64,000 nucleotides of DNA from Styela clava (Eukaryota; Chordata; Ascidiacea; Stolidobranchia; Styelidae): the NCBI RefSeq assembly GCF_964204865.1, contig NC_135264.1:2283501-2347500 (forward strand), read 5' to 3'. How positions within the stretch are numbered: position 1 is the stretch's first letter; each line of letters opens with the position of its first letter. Shown here one piece after another: positions 38,741 to 49,284 of the stretch. The notes beneath the pieces were generated by a model, which saw nothing but the letters and a program-made list of their open reading frames with translations, was not told where the DNA came from and did not search any database. The position numbers and the translations under genes were made by a program.

Positions 38741-39197
38741 GGATCAATCAATCAATCAATCTTCTATTTGTCAACACAAAAAACAAGCATATAGAAAACT
38801 GTTACAATAAATGAAATATACTGATCATGTTAATTGTGTGACTGGAGTCGCGAGGGACCTATAAAGGTCTTCAAGCAGCGACACCTAGCTGATGCAGGTT
38901 AGTATAAAAAAGTAACTAAATAAGACCAATGACATTAAACAACATGATGCGCAACTCCGTCATTTTTGGCCGAAGATCGTATCTGATAGCACGCTCCAAT
39001 GCACATACTTGACGAGACGAAAACGAGCGGATGTGTGCTGCTTTCAAGGCATAGCACAAATGGTGTTCGTGCCTGCTTTGACAGTTGTTGTCGATTTTAA
39101 TGATATTTTGGAAAGTTGAGGTAAAAAGAAATTGGAAAAAGGTAAGGTAAATACTATTGTTGTATATCACACCCGGGCATCGCACTGTTAAGTACAT
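38741..39197 (-). mobile_element. 3' end of a LINE with (GATT)n tail
   Basis: On the minus strand a 93-codon open piece (…SFSSRQVCALERAIRYDL, …MLFNVIGLI) is followed by a 3' UTR ending in ATTGATTGATTGATTGATCC. Microsatellite 3' tails are typical of several non-LTR clades. A related, inverted piece is at 42,840-43,010. The element is 5'-truncated and no reverse-transcriptase motifs remain. Confidence 0.55.
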
Positions 39198-40249
39198 GTG
39201 GGAAAGCCAGCTTTTGTCAAATACTACGAAGTTATTAATTCAGTACGGTACGTAGTTGCCCATTTGCCGAAATTGCATATTTACTTACCCCTTATGGTTT
39301 CAAATTGTTCATGCACCTCAATTTAGATTTTTATTTAATCAGTGATGATATATACTCATTGCTGTAACATACTATTGCTCATTCACTTTTATTTGCGTAT
39401 TGAATCAAAGAGTTAACAAGTTCATCTAACATTCACTCATACCGGACGATATTGTATAGTCTGATCCCTCAAGTATTTGGAGCCACGAATGCTTGTAATT
39501 TTCTGACTAGACCCTTTTATTAGTTGGTTTATATACCAAATTCAGTAAAACATTTTTTACATAAAACATGAGATATTGGATTCATTAGCTTTTCCATTCT
39601 AAATCATATAGACTGCTTTATTTATTCTTAACGAAAATTAGTAAATCTCCTGTCTTTCTTCAGATGTGAAAGTTGTGGACAAACCTGTCTAAGCATTGTG
39701 AGACTCCTGCAGCACAAGAAGCAATAGCAAAAATAGTAAGTATATCAATCAAGAAATTAAGCCGACATAAAGCAAAACTTTCAACTATTCGTCTAACCTC
39801 AATTTCCTATTATTTATTCACAGGACAACTGTAGCAGAGGGGAGATATCAGAAGTCTGGCGACATATCATTGACAGTGTGATTCCAAGAAATATATTTAG
39901 AGTACTCCATAAATGTTTGCAATAGAAGAACAACCTATGGAGGCATGCAAAGACATTTGACCCTCCGGTAGAGTTGTGTATGGCTCCCATATCCTGCAGT
40001 GCTTGAGGAAAATAACTAAAAATTCCAAAGCGTAAGATTCCATAAGCGGTCTTATTTGTAAAATGGCACAAAACACGCCAGACATACTTAAAACAGCTTT
40101 GGAAAATGAGGATTACGGGTCACTCACTACACCTGTGTTATATTTGGTTCATCAACTTTTAGTAGTACTATAGAAGAAATTCAGGAAAGGGTATAATCAT
40201 GATTCACGATAAAATACTGTTATATATTTTGGCCAACTTTGATCTAGAC
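39198..40249. other. no gene called; decayed coding-like pieces at 39,660-40,180
   Basis: Short readable segments occur (for example EISEVWRHIIDSVIPRNIF at 39,840-39,900 on +) but stops interrupt them and splice borders are unclear. Too weak to assign. Confidence 0.3.
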
Positions 40250-41696
40250 CAGGGATGTCAAACTCGCGGCCCCAGAGAACTTCCAGTGCGGCCCTCGAAC
40301 GCCTAACAATAATTGTAATAGTATTTTGGAAGTTTTTTTTATCTAAATGTAATAGATTTTTCAAACCTTTTAAAGTAAAATTGATTTACACAGAAAACAA
40401 TTTACTGAAAGTAGTTTTAAAAAATTATTTTTTTTTTGTTCACATTTTGACCCAATTAAGAATACGAGGTGTGGCTAAAAAGAAACGAGACTGACGTCAC
40501 AGATTGCGCAACACGATTAACCATTGGTAATCAACACTTTTACAGTGTGGTGTAATATGTGTTCTTTGTTCAACAGCTTTTTTGACACAATATCGCAATT
40601 ATTTTTGCTCTTTAGGAGCCATAGGTGAATGTGATTAATTGCTTGTTGAAAAAAAAATTGCCGTGCGAGATCTGATTGAGTTTTTTGGCGATAGGGGGTT
40701 CAATTGCAGAATGACGATTGAGCAATGAATTAACATTAAATTTTGTGTACACATCAAGCTAGCAAAAGAATACTTGAATAAAACACTTGAGTGAATAAAT
40801 TAAACGCAAGTACATGGAGAAGGTGGCATTTTCGAAGAAAATGGGAGTTGCAATATTTCTGCATTTCACAAAATTCTGAAGCAAAGAAGAATTCTGTTTA
40901 ATTTGTCATATTTCCATCAGTACAATGAAAAAACACACTAAGCTCAGCAGTCAATATGACAAATTCGAAGAGCAACTTCGAACAGAAAATTCCCATGTGT
41001 TTGTATATTAATATAATTATACAACGACTTAGTTACTAAAAATCAATATCAATAATAATTCAAGCAATCCTATGCCACGCAATGTGGCGCGAAATGTCTT
41101 GTCGAAAAAATCTGTCATTTGTTTTTTTTACTGATCTATACATGAAATGATAAAAGTAACTTTTTTTGCATTACTGGAATTATTTAAACATTCGCAAAGA
41201 TCCAGATTAACCGATGATCATGTGACCTCGTGAGTTAGAGTTGGTACTATAAAATCATTTCAGCCTGGCCTTAGTATGCTGGTGACACATAAAAGATGCC
41301 AAACGTCAGGACAAATGTAATTAAAAAAACAATGAGTTTGTACTGTAGTATTTTTGTCAATTTTAGGTCCATATATTTAGATTAAGTGTATGTGATATTC
41401 TTTCCTTATCCAAAGCTTGTTTAAAAATAATTTTGATGGTTGTACATAGAATTTTATGATTTTTTGTAAAAAATACAGTAACTTGCAATAATAGTGGAAT
41501 GCAAATATTAATATGTAATTGCATTTGAAATTAAAGAAAATAATAAAACTTAATCCAACTGTTTATTTGCATCACAATATATGTCACAAACTGAAACTAT
41601 CTTTCAACTATACATTATCAAAAACTGTTTGCGGCCCTTTTTACAATTTTCAAAATGCAATGCGGCTCTCGAAAACCCATGAGTTTGACACCACTG
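40250..41696. mobile_element. hAT element, 1,447 bp, with perfect 8-bp target duplication
   Basis: Left end CAGGGATGTCAAACTCGCGG, right end CATGAGTTTGACACCACTG, flanked by ATCTAGAC at 40,242-40,249 and 41,697-41,704. Subterminal GCGGCCC / GGCCCTT motifs fit the CAGGGGTGTCAAACTC group of hATs. No hAT transposase is readable. A mariner remnant is nested from about 40,464. Confidence 0.92.
40464..40870 (+). mobile_element. mariner-like remnant nested in the hAT element
   Basis: Starts TACGAGGTGTGGCTAAAAAG then AAACGAGACTG, a mariner-type terminal repeat beginning at a TA. About 240 bp on, a degenerate reading TIEQ(stop)INIKFCVHIKLAKEY resembles the N-terminal DNA-binding start of mariner transposases. 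Further stops and frameshifts follow. The right end was not found. Confidence 0.6.
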
Positions 41697-41704
41697 ATCT
41701 AGAC

Positions 41705-42839
41705 GATTCAAGCATTGCTTTGGGAAATAATATCACTTCAAATAAATTGAAAAAAAAACTCGCTATATTGAATACAAAATCGTTGCTATAATAAAGGTAA
41801 ACCAATTCAGCCACTCGGAATATATTGACCTTCACAAAGCAATGGGGGCAAAATTGAGAGTTCATGAGCTATGAACTTTTGTTCTTTTCTTTGTCTTGAA
41901 CTTTTCATATTCCACAGCCCCTATTAATTTTTTTTTAATTTAAATTACCATGTGATGGTCATATATATCTTTAACTTGTATTTCCTGTCATGGTGTATTA
42001 TCTCAATGTGTCAAACTTTTAATTAGTGTGCATATTTTGCTTCCAGATGACATAAATGTATTGTCTTGTTTATCACCTCAGCTTGGAGTATTGACAAGAA
42101 AAAGGTGCTAGTAAATTACGTAAAAATTTTTTTAACTCTTTGTTATAATCAGAATTCACAATTAATAGAAATTATAAACAGCCAACAATCAATGAGAATT
42201 ATATATATGCGAAATCCCTCAGAATAAATTTGTCTTCTAAAATCGGAGGAAAGCAAAACATATTGGTAGTTCCCATTCACACAAATCTTTCAAAAGGACT
42301 TGCTCGAGCCAAACTAAATGAGCATCGTCAGGTGGTCGGTAAGGCTGCAAGTTGAATTCAGCCCTGCAACCTCCTGCATCGAAGATAATATTATTGAGCT
42401 ATGAGCTAAATTTAGGCACAAACCTATCTACGGGGCATTATGTACCAGAAATGTTACCCACGATTAACTGAATATGTAATATGTCTAATAAATTCACCTA
42501 CTAAATCAAGTTCGATAGGTGCAAACTTTGTGTTATGGAATTGTACCACAGCACTGTAAAAAGAAGTACAAACAGTTTTGCTGTTTTGTATGACACCCTC
42601 TTTGAATGAAATTTCAATGTTTAAGCGCAAACATTAAAATTACTAACTTTGAACTTTGTCATTATCTGCAAAATGTTCCACACAAATCTTTACGCTATCG
42701 CGTTTGTTATCTTCTCTGATAAAAAAACGTCCAGGATGTCCAGAATTACTCTTCACAGCTTGTCTGCAATTCCAGCTTTCCAAGTGAGCAAAACTTCTTA
42801 GATATAAGGATTATTTTCTTTCGTTACAGGCGCAAATAG
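41705..42839. other. non-coding stretch, no gene recognised
   Basis: AT-rich. No open frame of note, no transposon ends and no RNA gene recognised. Confidence 0.45.
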
Positions 42840-43010
42840 GAAGGTACTACACGTAAAGAAAACGCCGAGTAGCAAAAGCTAGCGGAAAACGGTCGCGCAA
42901 GGCGACGAGAAATATGTGCATTGGAGCGTATAATGAAATACAATCTTTCGCCTGTAGCCTTATGGAGTGACGTCAGAGTTGCCTATCATGTTGTTTAATG
43001 TCATTGATAA
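42840..43010 (+). repeat. dispersed LINE-derived fragment
   Basis: TATGTGCATTGGAGCGTATA and ATCATGTTGTTTAATGTCAT match the reverse complement of about 38,925-39,005. Remnant of the same LINE family, too short to be functional. Confidence 0.6.
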
Positions 43011-43033
43011 GACACAACTACTGAATACCAGTA

Positions 43034-43380
43034 GTAGGATAGGATAGGATTTACATATTTATCCCGGGGGAGAGGAAAGCCGATAAGACGGCTTATCCAT
43101 ATGGCGAACCACGGCCTCTCGTCCGGTTACCATTCCAAGTCGGGTATGGGATTAGTTTTTACTGTATTGTTTGTTTTCGGAAGCATGGACTTGGTGGTGG
43201 AGGAAGCCGTAACCGACCAGCGGTTACGTGAACCACCCAACGACGGCGAGGAGTCCAGCAATCCTCTCGCACATAACCATCCCTGCATGGGATTCGAACC
43301 TGCGAACCCACGCAGAGTAATTAGAGGTGCTGTGGCGAGCGTATTCCTAACGCTTAGCCCGTTGAGCCACACCGCCGCGC
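43034..43380 (-). mobile_element. tRNA-derived SINE, full-length copy
   Basis: On the minus strand the 5' end reads GCGCGGCGGTGTGGCTCAAC, with an RNA polymerase III box A (TGGCTCAACGGG, 43,358-43,369) and box B (GGTTCGAATCC, 43,290-43,300). The 57-base or so spacing suggests a tRNA with a long variable arm. The body ends in AAATCCTATCCTATCCTACT, a short tandem tail. Further copies at 56,265-56,552 and 57,393-57,742. Confidence 0.88.
43290..43369 (-). promoter_or_regulatory. internal Pol III promoter (A and B boxes) of the SINE
   Basis: Box A TGGCTCAACGGG and box B GGTTCGAATCC in the order expected for a tRNA-type promoter on the minus strand. Box B is an exact consensus match. Confidence 0.8.
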
Positions 43381-43928
43381 CAATATAGTTGCGGCAGTAT
43401 ACATAATTGAGGCTACTGTGCAGATTATTTAACAAAATAAATGTATAACTATCACGAGAGAATGCACTTTAGAGAGAAAATGAGAGGACAACAAGAAAAA
43501 ATAAAGAAAAACTTAGAGAGAATGCAAATTTGACAAATGTAAAAAACTAAGAACCATGGAAAACGAACAATACGCACAAAATATTTCTAACAAGTACAAT
43601 TTTGAAAACTTATATACAAATGAAAAGAGTGAAAATTACCACTCTGATTAAGTTACAGCGAATAATATATTGCAAACAATACCGGTACGGTATCCTATTA
43701 TACGTGTATAAAACTTGCAATAAGGGGAATAAAATATGACGAGAAAAAAAAAACGGTCATAGTATTTGTAAATGACAGTAAACATACTTTCACTGAGTCA
43801 TTAGGAGTTACCAGATTTAATGCGGCGGGTATTCTAGAATTGGACTCCTTGCACTTATTGTTGTTTGCCCGACTTGCTTAACAGCGAGCAATTTGGTAGG
43901 CGACACTGTCGAGTACCGGTACGGTACT

Positions 43929-46900
43929 TCAATGGTTACAGGAAGAGAGATAGTTACTAATGTATTTATTTTTCAAATTTTTTTTAAACATACCATACGA
44001 TAGCGATCTAATGGCATTAGGTAAAACATTCCTAAGCTTTACACCCATATATTTGATTGACTTCTGTGTTCTGCTTGACGAGTATCTTGGGACGTAGAAT
44101 GAACCTGACGAAGCTGATCTAGTGGAATGGGAATGGATAGTACTCTGCTTCGTAAAAAATTCAGTGAATGCTATGGGAAGTTTACCATTGAAATATTGAT
44201 GCATAAGTTTCAATATCTCGATTTCATGAATATGACCAAGTTTAACTATGCTGCATCTGTGGTATAAAGGGTCAAGTCTAGACCGAAATGGTGCATTACA
44301 TACAGCTCGGACTGCTTTATTTTGCAACACCTCCAATCTTCTAAGGAGAGTTGTCGAAGCGCTACCCCATGACATGATACCATACTGTACATATGACTGG
44401 GAAAGTGAAAAATAGACCATTCGAAGAGCTGGCATGGTAAGAAATTTTCTGAGTGTAAATAATATTCCGGAAGCACGGGCCACCTTTCCAGCAATGTAGT
44501 TAATATGTGTGGCCCATTTTAATTGGTCATCAATATAGATGCCAAGGTATTTATAAGAGTTGACATTTTCTAGCTGAGCTTTATCAATGCTAACATGAAA
44601 CAGAGTTTTATTTTTTTTATTTTTGGGACTAATCAATAAGCATTTTGACTTTTCAATATTTATTGTGAGCTTATTACTGGTCATCCAATGTGCAATTTTT
44701 TGCATTTCACAGTTCATATGCAATTCCAAATCAACTAATGAAGCTGAACTTGCGAACAATCCAGTATCATCAGCAAAGAGTTTGACAAGCAATTTAGTCG
44801 CGTCAGGAAGATCATTGACAAAAAGGAGGAACATCAATGGGCCAATTATCGAGCCTTGCGGAATTCCACATTGTACAGTTGCAAGTTCGGAGCAACTTGA
44901 TCCGATTTTTACACACTGCTGGCGAGAACTCAAATAGTTCTGGAGAAATTTTAACGCATGACCGCGAAACCCATTTTTCTGATTAGTATGCTATGATCAA
45001 TGGTATCGAACGCTTTTTTCAGGTCGAGAAATATGGCACTAACGTATTCCCTTCTCTCTAACCGGTCATAAAAGTAAGTCATCATATCTATAATTGCATG
45101 ATTAGTAGAGTGCTTCTTCTGGAATCCAAACTGAGATTTGTTTATAATACTATGTCGCTCTATGAATTGTGTTAGTCTAGCATGTAAAAGTTTTTCGAAG
45201 ACCATAGTCAATGTAGAAAGGACTGATATTGGGCGATAATTAGATGTACTTTCCCTATCGCCACTTTTATAAACAGGTGATACTTTGGCGATTTTCAAAC
45301 TATTAGGGAAAATTCCATGTTCTATAGAAGCATTAAAAAAATTATAGAGAATTGGGGAAACTAAGTCAGCAGCATATTTTAAAAATTTGGTGGGTATATT
45401 ATCATAACCGACTGCTTTACCTTCTGGTAAACTTGCTATAGTACTATACGTTTCGTTGAAAGTTGTGGGCCTAAGAAAAAAAGATTCTTTGATAGGGTTC
45501 CTAAGATTACTCAGAAATGATCCCTCAATGTAGGAGATTTTCTCAGAAAGTTTAGGGCCTAATGAGATGAAATAATTATTAAAATAGTTAGCAATCGCAC
45601 CTGGGTCGCTTACTTTGAACCCACTATCCGTTCTTAGGGCTTTGATTGAATTTATTGGGGTTTTCGTTTTTTTTATGTTGACTAGTCGGCCAATTAGATT
45701 CCATGTGGATTTGATGTCACCACTGACTAGTTTGAATTTATCAAAGTAATACAATTTTTTTGCCTTGGCTATCAAAACCGAAAGTAAGTGGCTATAACTT
45801 ATATACAATCTATGTTGCATATTGTTACCATTTTTGAAGTGGGTTTTGTGCATTTTACGTTTTTTTTTAATTGAAGTGCGAATTCCCTTGGTTAACCAGG
45901 GTTTGGCTAGAAGTCTAGTCTCACGCCGACTCAGTGGTTTCATTGGTGCATTGGCATCAATTGTTGATTTAATTATTTCTACAAATGAATCAAATAAAAT
46001 GTTTAAATTATCATGCGTAATTTGGCAGCTCGACATAGGGAGGAAAGTAGTTTCTAGATCAAATCTATAGTTATCAATGGAGAAGTGTCTCATATCACGC
46101 CTAAATACTTGTTTTTGACTTTTTATAACAGGAGCAGAAACTGTGCAAAGTTGTGCATAGTGATCACTGATATCGCTTAAGATGACAAAGCTAGACAGAT
46201 TATAATTTATAGCGTTAGTGAAAATATTATCGATCAGAGTACTTGAAGTTCGAGTTACTCTTGTTGGCTTTGTAATTAGGGGTAACGATAAATTAGCAAG
46301 ATGCATATCTATGTACTTCATAGTGGTCAAATCTGATGATTGACTTAATAAGTCAATGTTCCAGTCTCCTAATAAAATAAACAATTTTTTGTCTTTGTTC
46401 AACTTCTCTAAAGAAATAGTTGCAGTAAATTTGATAATATCTTTCCTTGGGTGTTTATAGATTATTCCAATTATGAATGAAATGGTCGAATTTAGTTTTA
46501 GGTTTATCCACAGATCTTCACAGTCAGGATGCCCTAGGTCATATTCATGAATCTCAGAGAAATTGAGGTCTTGACTAACATATAGCCCTACTCCCCCAGC
46601 AGAAGTTTTGGAAGGTTTATGGATGAATTCGTAATTGCATAATGATATGTTTGAAGTGGGAGTTGGCCCAAGCTTCGTTTCAGATATTGCAATGAGCTGC
46701 GGAGGTGTAATAAGTTCAGCCAATAGGTTAACAAGCTCATCATGATTTTTTTGAAGGGATCTGATATTTAAATGGAAAGCAATAAGACTATTCTTTGGCA
46801 TGGACCTACTAATGAAATTAAGATTGAAAACTTCTAAATTTTCACAATCACAACCACTTATTTCATTTAGCACTTTGAAATTACGGGCAAAAGCACTATG

Positions 46901-47092
46901 AAGATTTTGACATGATTGAAAAGGCGGTGTTAAACACTTTTGGCACAAATATGACTGAGCTTGGGTTGCAGACACAGAAACCTGGGTACATTCAGAATGG
47001 AATTGTTCGCCACATATTTCACATTTTGATATAATTTGATCTGATGTTATTAATCTACTACATAAATGACATGTTAAATCAATATTAGTCAT
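43929..47092 (-). mobile_element. non-LTR retrotransposon ORF2: PHD-like finger, AP endonuclease, reverse transcriptase; one frameshift
   Basis: Residues 8-53 form a C4HC3 PHD-like finger (C8, C11, C24, C27, H32, C35, C50, C53). An exonuclease-endonuclease-phosphatase domain follows, with FHLNIRSL, ISETKLG, LLGDWNIDLL and DISDHY as the nicking-enzyme motifs. The reverse transcriptase has NYRPISVLS, SQFGFQKKHST, FLDLKKAFDTIDH, GIPQGSIIGP and the catalytic FADD box, then YKYLGIYIDD. The reading frame shifts by one base near 44,970-44,985, just after IRKMGF; the downstream frame continues open to 43,929. Apart from that it is intact (about 1,050 codons), so the copy is young. Domain order fits the CR1/L2/Jockey-type group; the exact clade needs a tree. 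Confidence 0.93.
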
Positions 47093-47127
47093 ACTGGAAT
47101 AGATAATAAGTTACACTCACATAATGA

Positions 47128-48129
47128 TTATTTGATTTTAGCGAGATCTTCTTCGCATCTTATATTTAGAGAGTTTCTTACGTCACTGTTCTTTTTGACA
47201 AATACTTTCCCATTTGAAGTCCAGATAAATCTATATCCACAACTGTTTTTTGCAGCTCTAGCTCTGAAGTACAGGTCTTTGTTTAGAGCGGTTAGGTTTT
47301 CTGCTATGAATATTTTTGATGGTTCTTGAAAGTTATCACTTGATTTTATAGTACGCAAGAATTTCCTTTTTTCAAATATCTTAATTTTGTTTTTGCGGTG
47401 GATGAACTTGGCAATAATAGCAGGAGTTCTATTTTCTCCAGCTCCTGTTGGCATTCTATGCGACACAGAGATGTCGTTTTCTTGGATATTAACACCGATC
47501 ATCTTAGCTATGCTGCAGACTATTCCATCTGTGTTTTCATTTTCAGTGACAGGGACTCCATGGAACTCCAGATTTTCAAGTCGGCCTCTTCTTTCTTGAT
47601 CCTCTAACTTTTCAGAAACATAATACAAATCATCCTCAAGATCGTATATGCGATCAAGGAGATTTACAATGGTCTTTTTGTTCTCGGATGCTTGTTTTTC
47701 CAATATTTTGTTCTTTGTTGCTAGGTCGTCATACATTTTGGTATGAAATGTTTGACTCTCTTTAATTTCAGTCAATTCAGATCTTATTACTCGCATTGAC
47801 TGGCTTAGGTCACTGAGTATTTCCTGGATATTCGGTGTTAAGGGTGTCAGAATGTCCGAGTTATCTGAAAAGTAGTAGTTGTCGTCAAGGCACTGCCCTA
47901 TCATAGCTGGAAGTTGTAGGGTGATGCCATTTATTATATTTTTTGTTATCAGGGGAAGAATCCCACTCACAATCTCGCTGTGCTGAGATATATCAGATGT
48001 AGTAGATATGTTTAGGGGTCCTCCAGTTTTCCCAGATTGCAGTTGCTCCTCTTTATTAGCACATTTTGTTGTAGTTTTAGCATGCACCTTTTTGGTCTTG
48101 GAAGGTGTTTTCTCTCTTGGTGGATTCAT
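47128..48129 (-). CDS. LINE ORF1 protein (coiled coil plus nucleic-acid-binding C-terminal region)
   Basis: 333 codons, uninterrupted, ending 35 bases before the ORF2 start on the same strand. A basic, Thr/Lys-rich N terminus is followed by a heptad-like segment (residues ~135-180, ...KILEKQASENKKTIVNLLDRI). Next comes the motif QERRGRLENLEFHGVP, a conserved start of the RRM-like/FP25-type C-terminal region found in ORF1 proteins of many LINEs. SVSHRMP and a basic KFIHRKNKIKIF stretch follow. It would coat the element RNA and act as a chaperone (family knowledge). The intact frame supports recent activity. Confidence 0.88.
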   Translation of the reverse strand: MNPPREKTPSKTKKVHAKTTTKCANKEEQLQSGKTGGPLNISTTSDISQHSEIVSGILPLITKNIINGITLQLPAMIGQCLDDNYYFSDNSDILTPLTPNIQEILSDLSQSMRVIRSELTEIKESQTFHTKMYDDLATKNKILEKQASENKKTIVNLLDRIYDLEDDLYYVSEKLEDQERRGRLENLEFHGVPVTENENTDGIVCSIAKMIGVNIQENDISVSHRMPTGAGENRTPAIIAKFIHRKNKIKIFEKRKFLRTIKSSDNFQEPSKIFIAENLTALNKDLYFRARAAKNSCGYRFIWTSNGKVFVKKNSDVRNSLNIRCEEDLAKIK

Positions 48130-48236
48130 ATTTAATTTGAGTATAGAGTTATGCTATTTTAGACTAGAACCTGCGTGATCTTAATCAAAACAGCAATGGA
48201 CATCTAGTAGTAGTGTATATTTACGGTACAGTACAT

Positions 48237-48530
48237 CTGATATTCATCCGACCACCGGGGATCCACCTACAGCTGACTAATTTGTTGTTACGTCATGCAG
48301 AAGTCCGCGTTCATTGGCCCATGATACGGGAAAAACAGAGAAAATAGGACAGATGGTAACACATATTTATTGTAGTAAAATCGTCTTTTCTGTAAAACGT
48401 GCAACTTTTGTAAGTGAGAACAAGGCAATATTTGTTACTAAATTTCTAAGGGTCTTCTTAAAATCATTTTCAGGTAGTTACCTTGTGTGCGCTACGAAAC
48501 TGAAAGATAAATGGCCTCGGCTCGCGGCCT
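48237..48530 (+). repeat. dispersed ~280-bp repeat, copy 2, just upstream of the EMC10 5' region
   Basis: Matches 31,252-31,520 inverted. Contains TTACGTCATGCAGAAGTC, the frame with VFSVKRATF...NKAIFVTKFLR and the end GGCCTCGGCTCGCGGCC. The beginning of the frame is broken here (stop after IGP) although the middle stays open. Confidence 0.65.
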
Positions 48531-48806
48531 AGATTGTACAAGGCAAGTGAGTCGTGCTTCAAGAAGTTATGTGCGAGAGTATTGCTGGACTCCTCTCCGC
48601 CGCACTGCCGTAGTGCAGGAGGGTGGTTTACGTCCTGGCGTCCTCAAGCGCGTGAATCTGAAAACAAAAAAACTGGAGCTTGCCAAAGTATAAACTAAGT
48701 CCAGAAGTCTGTAAGTTTTGTGCGATGTCAAATCAGAAAGTTGATTCACACTCCTTATTATATATACTTATATCATGACTGTATACGGTACCGTGCCGTA
48801 CAGTTC

Positions 48807-49207
48807 GAGTGGAAGTGGTGACTCCTCTTCGGCCCATGGGCCGGGGCCACGGCCCATCAAATTGGGCCTAGGCCCATCAGGCTATGGGCCGCGGCCCATC
48901 AAGTTGTGTAAAGGAACTATTCACTTGGCTAACACAGACAGTCCCCAAACTCATAATAGAACTATAATGTAAAAAATCGGAACAAAATTTTGCCCTAACC
49001 CTAACCTGGTACACATACTACAGGAGTTTATTTTTTGGTTCGAATATTGACAATTTTGTAGAAATTGAAAATTTTGGTAAGATAATTGAATTTTTCCTGA
49101 CGGGGCCGCGGCCCATAGCTTGATGGGCCACGGCCCATGTGGCCCAATTAGATGGGCCGTGGCCCCGGCCCATGGGCCGTAGTGGAGTCACCACTCCTGT
49201 AGTACCG
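48807..49207. mobile_element. GGCCCAT-rich foldback element upstream of EMC10
   Basis: Arms of about 85 bp are inverted copies: GTGGTGACTCC then repeated GGCCCAT / ATGGGCC words on the left (48,811-48,905), mirrored at 49,105-49,199. GTACAGTTC flanks it at 48,798-48,806 and 49,208-49,216, a 9-bp target duplication. The paralogous EMC10 5' copy reads straight through here (GCAGTGCAGCCGTCAGG near 29,260), i.e. an empty site. The element ends 78 bp before the EMC10 start codon. A GTACC-family MITE sits in its loop. Confidence 0.85.
48903..49030. mobile_element. MITE-like element, 'GTACC' family copy D (partial, in the foldback loop)
   Basis: Contains the family blocks CACTTGGCTAACACAGACAG, CATAATAGAACTATAATG and CTAACCTGGTACACATACTA. 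Only one terminal part is recognisable. Confidence 0.65.
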
Positions 49208-49284
49208 GTACAGTTCAGCCGTCAGGCCGTGGTCATCTGTAAATTTATTTTTAGGCTAATGTCTATATTGGGTTTTGCTGCAGA

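Noticed and set aside
39840-39920. Resemblance of EISEVWRHIIDSV to augmin-complex proteins
   Set aside because: Only a short stretch, followed by stops, with no supporting second motif.
43290-43380. Stand-alone tRNA gene
   Set aside because: Box A and B are present, but the acceptor stem cannot be closed convincingly and the sequence continues into a multicopy SINE body and tail.
43127-43435. Open frame over the SINE body
   Set aside because: The same frame recurs in every SINE copy and overlaps the tRNA-derived head and box B; it is not a gene.
48990-49015. CCCTAACCCTAACC resembling telomere repeats
   Set aside because: Only two units, and they belong to the GTACC-family MITE (its other copies carry CCTAACCTGG or one CCCTAAC).
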